Origin: Candidatus Pacearchaeota archaeon
GTDB taxonomy: Archaea; Nanobdellota; Nanobdellia; Pacearchaeales; GW2011-AR1
Assembly: GCA_018303895.1 (NCBI GenBank)
Contig: JAGVXJ010000025.1
Span: 1-5,689 of the forward strand
Direction of reading: 5' to 3'
Length of the DNA stretch: 5,689 nucleotides
The translations under genes and the position numbers were made by a program. This document shows, piece after piece, positions 1 through 4,714 of this stretch; position 1 is the first letter of the stretch; each line of letters begins with the position of its first letter. The notes under the pieces are model-generated. The model was not told the DNA's origin. It searched no databases and saw only the letters and a list, made by a program, of their open reading frames with translations.

Positions 1-1
1 A

Positions 2-1312
2 AAAAAATTATTCTGCAACTGTGCGTCGATTCACGGGGCGAAACTGACAAGGCCGAATGTGAACATCTGCCCGATTTGCACAGCGCAACCTGGTTCAAAA
101 CCTCTGCTTCCAAATAAAACTGCGATTGAAAAAGCAATTCAGATTTCTCTGATTTTAAATTGCAAAATAAATGAAAAAATTCCGTGGCAGAGAAAACATT
201 ATGACTGGCCTGATTTGCCAAAAGGTTTTCAGAACACGCTTTCGGGTCCGCACGCAATTCCCGTCGGAGAAAAAGGCGAATTTCTCGGAATAAAAATCAC
301 AGAAGCGCATCTTGAAGAAGACCCTGCGAGCTGGAATCCAAAAACCGGCGAGATTGATTACAATCGTTCAGGTTCTCCATTAATTGAAATCGTGACAGAA
401 CCTGATTTCAAAAATTCCGAGCAAGTGATTGACTGGCTGAAACAATTAATCTCAACTCTCGGTTACATCAAAGCGATTGACAAAAAATCAGGAATAAAAG
501 CAGACGTGAATGTTTCAATTCCAAATGGTAAGAGAATTGAAATAAAAAATGTGAACGGCTTGAAAAAAATAAAATCCGCGATTGAGTTTGAACTTGAAAG
601 ACAAAAAAAAGACCTTCCAAAAGTTCAGGAAACGCGAATGTTCGACGAAGCAAAAGGCATCACAATTAAAATGCGTTCCAAGGAAGAAGCGCAGGATTAT
701 CGATTCATCACAGAGCCCGACTTGCCAATAATAAAACTTGACAAAAAAAGAATTTCAAAAATAAAATCGCAATTGCCAGAAACGCCTCACGAGAAGTTAA
801 AGAAAATTATTAAGAAACATAAAATTGAAAAAAAGTCCGCGGAGATTTTGACAAAGAAACTTGACATTGTTGAATTTTTTGAGAAGATAATTGAAGAAGC
901 AAATCCAAAACTCGCGATTCGCTGGGTGACAGAAGAGCTCTTGAGTGTTTTGAATTACAACAAAATTGAACTTGAAGACATTGAGATACTGCCGAATCAT
1001 TTTATTGAATTGCTGGATTTAATTGAGAAAAACAAAATAACCGAATTGAAAGCAAAAGATATTTTGAGAAGCTGGAAAGAGAAATCCTCGTCGCCAAAAA
1101 GCGAAATTGAAAAGCACGCTTCAATCAGCGACTCTGGGGAAATCAAAAAAATAGTTGAGAAAGTTATAAAAGAAAACAAAAAAGCCGTCGAGGATTATAA
1201 AAAAGGCGAAGCCAATGCTCTGAATTTTTTAATCGGGCAAGTTATGAAATTGAGTGGTAAGAGGGTTGATTATAAGACGGCGAGGGAGATTTTAGAAAAA
1301 GAATTAAAATGA
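2..1312 (+). CDS. gatB: Asp/Glu-tRNA(Asn/Gln) amidotransferase subunit B, 5'-truncated by window edge
   Basis: GatB is the kinase subunit of the cytoplasmic GatCAB complex. It phosphorylates the side chain of mischarged Asp-tRNA(Asn) or Glu-tRNA(Gln), so that ammonia released by GatA can form the amide. The frame is open from base 2 (KKLFCNC...). The GTG at 59 is an internal Val codon, so the true start lies before the window and perhaps 20 or more residues are missing. Visible marks are a zinc site CxC (14-22) with CPIC (68-79), KHYDWPDLPKGFQ in the catalytic cradle, HLEED (308-322) and EIVTEPD (386-406), which match the conserved acidic active-site segments. The C-terminal YqeY-like helical tail ends in NFLIGQVMKLSGK. 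There is no AspRS-like insertion, so this is GatB rather than archaeal GatE. The ELEIH segment expected near the N-terminus is outside the window. CpG-rich compared with the genes that follow. The family call is very secure; which tRNA is the substrate cannot be told. Confidence 0.97.
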   Translation, partial: KKLFCNCASIHGAKLTRPNVNICPICTAQPGSKPLLPNKTAIEKAIQISLILNCKINEKIPWQRKHYDWPDLPKGFQNTLSGPHAIPVGEKGEFLGIKITEAHLEEDPASWNPKTGEIDYNRSGSPLIEIVTEPDFKNSEQVIDWLKQLISTLGYIKAIDKKSGIKADVNVSIPNGKRIEIKNVNGLKKIKSAIEFELERQKKDLPKVQETRMFDEAKGITIKMRSKEEAQDYRFITEPDLPIIKLDKKRISKIKSQLPETPHEKLKKIIKKHKIEKKSAEILTKKLDIVEFFEKIIEEANPKLAIRWVTEELLSVLNYNKIELEDIEILPNHFIELLDLIEKNKITELKAKDILRSWKEKSSSPKSEIEKHASISDSGEIKKIVEKVIKENKKAVEDYKKGEANALNFLIGQVMKLSGKRVDYKTAREILEKELK

Positions 1313-1325
1313 TTTGATCGGCAGT

Positions 1326-1334
1326 TTTATAAAT
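1326..1334 (+). promoter_or_regulatory. TATA box of the radical SAM gene (leaderless promoter)
   Basis: TTTATAAAT lies in the 43-base gap after gatB, centred about 26-27 bases before the ATG at 1356. That is the usual archaeal spacing from TATA box to transcription start, so the transcript would begin at or next to the start codon. No Shine-Dalgarno sequence precedes the ATG, which fits leaderless translation. The assignment is positional; in AT-rich DNA a chance match is possible. Confidence 0.55.
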
Positions 1335-1355
1335 ATTTAATTCTAATTAATATTA

Positions 1356-2387
1356 ATGCTTGATTTAAGGGGTTGCAAAAAAAAGAGGATCTGTCTGATT
1401 GACGTCGATAGTTCTATTCCTAATTTGGCTTTGATGAAATTATCCACTTATTTTAAAAAAAAGAAATTCAAGGTTGATTTAATACAACTTAATTATTCAG
1501 GTTATCCAGATAAGAAAAAAGAAGAAACAAAAATCATCGACGGAAAAGAATATGACAAGGTTTTTGTGAGTATTTTATTTTTGCCGAACAAAGATGCAGT
1601 TAAAGTAATAAATTGTAAAGAAGTGCATTGTGGCGGAACAGGGTATAATTTTAGGAAAAAACTCCCAGAAAAAGTTGAACATCTTTATCCAGATTATAAT
1701 TTGTACGCGGGAAACGAATATAGTATTGGGTATATCACGCGAGGTTGCATCAGAAATTGCAAATTTTGTTTTGTTCGAAAAAAAGAAGGTATGCTTCACA
1801 TTTATGCTTCAATCAAAGATTTTTACAACCCAAAACTTCCCAAAATTATGTTATTGGATAATAATTTTTTAGCCTTGCCCGAGGAAAAGTGCCTTGAATT
1901 TTTAAGACAATTAAAAAAAACTGGAAAGAAGATTACATTCAAACAAGGATTAGATTTTAGATTATTAACAGAAAATAAGATTAAGGCCTTAATTGATTTA
2001 AATTACGACGGAGAATTTATTTTTGCATTTGATAATCCACTAGATAAACCAATAATTGAGAGAAATTTAAAGTTGTGGAAAAGATTTGTTGGGAACTGGA
2101 AGACAAAATTTTATGTTCTTATTGGATTTGAATCAACATTGAAACAAGATTTGGACAGAGTTTATTTCTTGAGAAAAAATAAATGTCTCCCTTACATCAT
2201 GAGACATACAAATTGTTACACTTCACCAAACAAACCTTTTTACACAGATCTTGCATCATGGTGTAATCAGCCAGGACTTTTCAAAAATATGCCTTTCAAA
2301 ACATTTATCGATAAAAGACATGCAACAAAAGAGAGAAAAATGCAGACAATGAAAATTATTGAAGATGAAGGATTAAAGATTATTTAG
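1356..2387 (+). CDS. radical SAM protein with N-terminal B12-binding-like domain, substrate unknown
   Basis: A 343-residue putative iron-sulfur enzyme. The radical SAM cluster motif is CIRNCKFC, with C131, C135 and C138 in CxxxCxxC spacing to hold the 4Fe-4S cluster that cleaves S-adenosylmethionine. Residues 1 to about 105 look like the Rossmann-type domain that precedes many radical SAM barrels (RICLIDVDS, then VHCGGTGY at 90-97). No cobalamin-ligating DxHxxG motif is visible, so B12 use is doubtful. Barrel strands are suggested by IMLLDNN (164-170), ITFKQGLDFRLL (193-204), FIFAFDNP (221-228) and FYVLIGFE (252-259). A C-terminal SWCNQPGLFKNMPF segment resembles uncharacterised archaeal, bacterial and phage proteins I recall. 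The ATG at 1356 is favoured because the LIDVDS strand follows closely and the TATA spacing fits. Its stop overlaps the stop of the convergent frame by four bases. Class membership is secure; the reaction is unknown. Confidence 0.93.
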   Translation: MLDLRGCKKKRICLIDVDSSIPNLALMKLSTYFKKKKFKVDLIQLNYSGYPDKKKEETKIIDGKEYDKVFVSILFLPNKDAVKVINCKEVHCGGTGYNFRKKLPEKVEHLYPDYNLYAGNEYSIGYITRGCIRNCKFCFVRKKEGMLHIYASIKDFYNPKLPKIMLLDNNFLALPEEKCLEFLRQLKKTGKKITFKQGLDFRLLTENKIKALIDLNYDGEFIFAFDNPLDKPIIERNLKLWKRFVGNWKTKFYVLIGFESTLKQDLDRVYFLRKNKCLPYIMRHTNCYTSPNKPFYTDLASWCNQPGLFKNMPFKTFIDKRHATKERKMQTMKIIEDEGLKII

Positions 2388-2641
2388 TTTCTCGGGAGAA
2401 TCTTAGTTTTCATTTTTTTTATTTCTCCTTCATTACAATTAAAAATAGGGAAATTAATTATTTGCTCATCTTTTAGCTTAACTTTCTTCTCATTAATAAA
2501 TTTATCAATGTATTTAAGCCTAAAAGAAAAATTTACCATCTCGGTATTTTTATTCCCTAAATAAAAAATGGGAAAATAAGTTTGGCACTCAAAAAATTCC
2601 TTAGAAAGATCCTGAATTAAAGAAATTGTTAAAATCTTCAA
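2384..2641 (-). CDS. probable C-terminal piece of the ATPase partner, separated by a frameshift
   Basis: An 85-residue frame whose only start is a TTG overlapping the upstream TGA stop (TTGA), with no Shine-Dalgarno sequence. I do not think it is an independent gene. The same frame stays open upstream to about 2722, giving RKFIEANYRNIDKKTK directly before KILTISLIQDLS. It therefore reads naturally as a continuation of the 203-residue frame after a -1 shift at the A8 run at 2689-2696. Together the two parts make about 288 residues. The piece contains alternating strand-like stretches (YFPIFYLG, then MVNFSFRLKYI) and a Lys-rich tail ending ILPRN. This could be the last strands of a Rossmann-like fold, but that is inference. 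The alternative is a real small protein translationally coupled through TTGA. Its stop overlaps the stop of the radical SAM gene. Confidence 0.5.
   Translation of the reverse strand: MKILTISLIQDLSKEFFECQTYFPIFYLGNKNTEMVNFSFRLKYIDKFINEKKVKLKDEQIINFPIFNCNEGEIKKMKTKILPRN
2405..2420 (+). terminator. possible T-tract terminator after the radical SAM gene
   Basis: Two T-runs on the plus strand (TTTT at 2407-2410 and eight T at 2413-2420) begin about 20 bases after the radical SAM stop. Archaeal RNA polymerase terminates at U-tracts without needing a hairpin. The tract lies inside the oppositely oriented reading frame, where it also encodes Lys-rich sequence, so it may simply reflect AT-rich coding DNA. 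Confidence 0.25.
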
Positions 2642-3249
2642 CTTAGTCTTTTTATCAATATTTCTATAGTTAGCCTCGATAAACTTTCTTTTTTTTGATC
2701 TTCTGATTTTAAAATAAATTTCTCAATAAAATTTTTATATTCAGCATCAAAATCATTATCAAAATTGCAAGTTATTAGAAGAATGAAATCTTGTCTAAAC
2801 TTTGCCTGATTCCTAAGAAGACTCTTAATTGAGTCTATCCTTTTAGATTTATCTTTATCTTCCTTGTAAAATAAACCCCCAGTATAATCCATATTAACTA
2901 ATTGGTAAGGATAATCTATTTTATTTCCAAAATAATCTTTGCCATAAATAAGAATATCATCCATATCTCCTCGGTATAATTCAAGTTTATCTGAAATACC
3001 CAATAGAAAAGAGGTTAAAACCAAATCATGTTGTTTTATAAATTCCTGACCCCTAGTTCCTCTTTCAACAGCACCAATACTTGACAAATAATCTTTCCAA
3101 AAATAAATATCTTGCATTTCCTCAGAAGGCAATCCAAAGTATTTTAATTTTGACCCACTTTCATTATAAAAATCCTTAATTAATAAAAGGTTCATTTCTC
3201 TTACCTTCTGCTTATTTTTGGTAAAAAAACCTATTTTATCTACTTCCAT
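2638..3249 (-). CDS. partner protein of the GHKL ATPase, function unknown (frameshifted)
   Basis: A 203-residue frame that I cannot assign to a named family. Notable stretches are GLPSEEMQDIYFWKDYLS, GAVERGTRGQEF, KLELYRGDMDDILIYGKD, YQLVNMDYTGGLFYK and DFILLITCNFDND. The alternation of strands and helices, with an acidic turn after one strand (VNMDYTGG), looks like a Rossmann-type fold and is faintly methyltransferase-like. However, I see no clear glycine-rich SAM-binding motif, so this is a weak suggestion. The ATG overlaps the end of the ATPase gene by 10 bases, which points to one transcript and translational coupling. There is no signal peptide or membrane segment. The last 16 residues (after EDQKK) are probably not the native end: an A8 run at 2689-2696 sits where a -1 shift would join the frame ending at 2384, giving about 288 residues. 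CpG is almost absent. Confidence 0.72.
   Translation of the reverse strand: MEVDKIGFFTKNKQKVREMNLLLIKDFYNESGSKLKYFGLPSEEMQDIYFWKDYLSSIGAVERGTRGQEFIKQHDLVLTSFLLGISDKLELYRGDMDDILIYGKDYFGNKIDYPYQLVNMDYTGGLFYKEDKDKSKRIDSIKSLLRNQAKFRQDFILLITCNFDNDFDAEYKNFIEKFILKSEDQKKESLSRLTIEILIKRLS
2689..2696 (-). other. A8 run: frameshift point in the partner gene
   Basis: On the minus strand the codons read CAA AAA AAA GAA, which contains A AAA AAA, the heptamer arrangement that permits -1 slippage. Shifting back one base here joins EDQKK to RKFIEAN and continues to the stop at 2384. The two frames are both open only between about 2641 and 2722, and this is the longest homopolymer in that interval. It could be a lost base (mutation or sequencing error) or a programmed site. 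I did not find a convincing downstream stem. Confidence 0.5.
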
Positions 3250-4661
3250 TGCTCTCTCAATAAAGAATGAATTTTTTTAATAACTTCTTCACAAATTTCT
3301 TCTTTATCAACTAATGTATCTTGAAGTGAAGCAATTATAAAATCATATAATTTTTTACAAGAATCATCAAAACCCAACTCCGCTGTAATATCATAAAATT
3401 TACTTTCAACATTTTTCTCTTTTATTTTTTTGAAGGTGTCTATAAGATTTTGAGCCTTTTGCATTAGTCTTCTACTTTTCTGTTTATCTAACTCTGTTGG
3501 CAATTTGTTTATTCTTTTTTTAGAATCATCCAATAAATTATATAAAGAAATAATCTTTTGAACCTCTAATTCCTTTGAAATTTTTCCTTCTTCATATTCT
3601 TCTGAAGTATTCTTAATAGTCTCTTCAAATTGACCTTTTTCTTTATTCTTACAATACCAGGAAAAACAAAGTAGTTCGGAGTCTTCTTCCTCTTCAGATT
3701 TCTCGGGAGTTGCTGCCCAAAGTTTTTCTCTCGTAAGAAAACGGTCCCCAATTGTAAAGTTTTTAGACCTAAATAATAAACCACTCCTTTCCTTATCTTC
3801 AAATTGACCTTTTTCTTTATTCTTACAATACCAGGAAAAACAAAGTAGTTCGGAGTCTTCTTCCTCTTCAGATTCCTCTTTCCAAATTGTATAATATTCT
3901 GGCCTTTTACAGGGGGTAATGTAAGGTTTGTAAACTTGTCTTTCACCAACTTTAATTATCACTGTCTCATAATCATCAACCATTTCTTTAATTTTATTAG
4001 TTATTTCTTCTCCAAATTCAAACCCCGGATCAAAATCAACAGGACAATTCATTCCAATAAAATTAATTAGGGCATCTTCATCTAGAAGAATCCTAGAATC
4101 GGGTCTTATGTTATTCAATTCCACTAAAGTGTAATGTTTTTCTTCTTCTTCAGGGCTTGTCTGAATATCAGTATAATTTCTTATTAATTCATTTAAAGCG
4201 ATATTCTCTCCCCTTGATTTTAAATCGAGAATTTCAAGGATCATCCCCTGAGTGTCAAAAATTAATCTATTTTTTTCTTTCACCCCATAAGCAGAAGAAG
4301 TGACAATCAATTTTTCAGCAACAGAAATGCCAGATAGTTTTCCAATTCCCCTAAACCCCGTAGATTCCCCAACCCTCTTCTCAGAATATCCTACATACCT
4401 ATATTGATTTATTTTTTGTTTATCCATTCCAGTCCCATTATCAAAAATAAGGATAGAATTATTAGTGACCTTTATTGAAATTGACCCTTGGTCATCAAAA
4501 TGAGGATCTCTTCTCCATTTACAAATTGCATCAAAAGAATTTTGTATATATTCCCTTATAACATGAAATTTATCTGGGTATAAACCTCTTGTTAAAACCT
4601 CAATTATAAATCCATAACTAAATTCTTCTTTACTAAGTTCTAAATTCAAATCATTCTCCAT
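3240..4661 (-). CDS. Hsp90/MutL-type (GHKL) ATPase with internal sequence duplication
   Basis: A 473-residue putative ATP-dependent conformational switch protein, predicted cytoplasmic. The Bergerat ATP-binding fold is clear in residues 1 to about 115. The N box is REYIQNSFDA, with catalytic-base candidate E37, Mg ligand N41 and D44. The adenine-binding DNGTGM has D74, G76 and G78. The glycine lid is GFRGIG (G102, G105, G107). The middle region ends near FTIGDRFLTREKLW, and the C-terminus is helical and charged, possibly coiled coil. ATG at 4661 is preferred over the in-frame TTG at 4670. No Shine-Dalgarno sequence is visible. A 25-residue block starting SEEEEDSELLCF occurs twice (264-288 and 322-346), encoded by identical DNA. 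The second copy may have replaced native sequence. The gene lies 53 bases after gatA and overlaps the next gene by 10 bases. It lacks the Hsp90 C-terminal architecture and the MutL motifs I know, so it is a standalone member of the wider superfamily. Very CpG-poor. Confidence 0.9.
   Translation of the reverse strand: MENDLNLELSKEEFSYGFIIEVLTRGLYPDKFHVIREYIQNSFDAICKWRRDPHFDDQGSISIKVTNNSILIFDNGTGMDKQKINQYRYVGYSEKRVGESTGFRGIGKLSGISVAEKLIVTSSAYGVKEKNRLIFDTQGMILEILDLKSRGENIALNELIRNYTDIQTSPEEEEKHYTLVELNNIRPDSRILLDEDALINFIGMNCPVDFDPGFEFGEEITNKIKEMVDDYETVIIKVGERQVYKPYITPCKRPEYYTIWKEESEEEEDSELLCFSWYCKNKEKGQFEDKERSGLLFRSKNFTIGDRFLTREKLWAATPEKSEEEEDSELLCFSWYCKNKEKGQFEETIKNTSEEYEEGKISKELEVQKIISLYNLLDDSKKRINKLPTELDKQKSRRLMQKAQNLIDTFKKIKEKNVESKFYDITAELGFDDSCKKLYDFIIASLQDTLVDKEEICEEVIKKIHSLLREQWK
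3622..3700 (-). repeat. 79-bp direct repeat, copy A (C-terminal copy in the ATPase)
   Basis: Identical base for base to 3796-3874, at an offset of 174 bp (58 codons), so both copies are read in the same frame. It encodes residues 322-346 of the ATPase, just before a Glu-rich stretch (ETIKNTSEEYEEGK). Identity stops at both ends: bases 3621 and 3701 differ from 3795 and 3875. Confidence 0.97.
3796..3874 (-). repeat. 79-bp direct repeat, copy B (N-terminal copy in the ATPase)
   Basis: Partner of 3622-3700, with 95 bp of unique coding sequence between the copies. It encodes residues 264-288. This copy precedes the GLLFRSKNFTIGDRFL segment that looks native to the family, so it is probably the original. 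The absence of any synonymous difference means either a very recent event or an assembly artefact. Confidence 0.97.
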
Positions 4662-4714
4662 AAATTTCAAATAATCCCAGACTAAAAAACATTTCTATCT
4701 TCAAACATATACAT
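4662..4714 (-). promoter_or_regulatory. gap between gatA and the ATPase gene; weak promoter or terminator signals
   Basis: This 53-base gap holds two AT-rich elements on the minus strand. One is TGTATATGTT (4713-4704), TATA-like but about 47 bases before the ATG at 4661. The other is six T followed by A (4689-4683), centred about 25 bases before that ATG. The latter could be a degenerate TATA box for a leaderless ATPase message or a U-tract terminator for gatA. Read-through from gatA is equally possible. No ribosome binding site is visible. Confidence 0.25.

Noticed and set aside
59..61. GTG as the start codon of gatB
   Set aside because: The frame is open to base 2 and encodes the conserved KLFCNC zinc-site segment upstream, so the GTG is an internal codon and the gene is cut by the window edge.
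1575..1872. Small frames on both strands within the radical SAM gene
   Set aside because: They overlap the cysteine motif region of a secure gene and look like shadow frames without start signals.
2638..3249. Confident methyltransferase assignment for the partner
   Set aside because: The strand-helix pattern is suggestive, but no glycine-rich SAM-binding loop or catalytic motif can be pointed to.
3622..3874. CRISPR-like repeat-spacer arrangement
   Set aside because: There are only two 79-bp copies with one 95-bp interval, and all of it is continuous coding sequence.
3566..3949. A 127-residue minus-strand frame with a repeated Lys-rich block
   Set aside because: It lies entirely inside the ATPase gene in another frame, and its internal repeat is just the 79-bp repeat read out of frame.
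3240..4661. Canonical Hsp90 chaperone, MutL or histidine kinase
   Set aside because: Only the ATP-binding fold is shared. The length, the lack of an H box or dimerisation/phosphotransfer region, and the helical C-terminus do not match these proteins.
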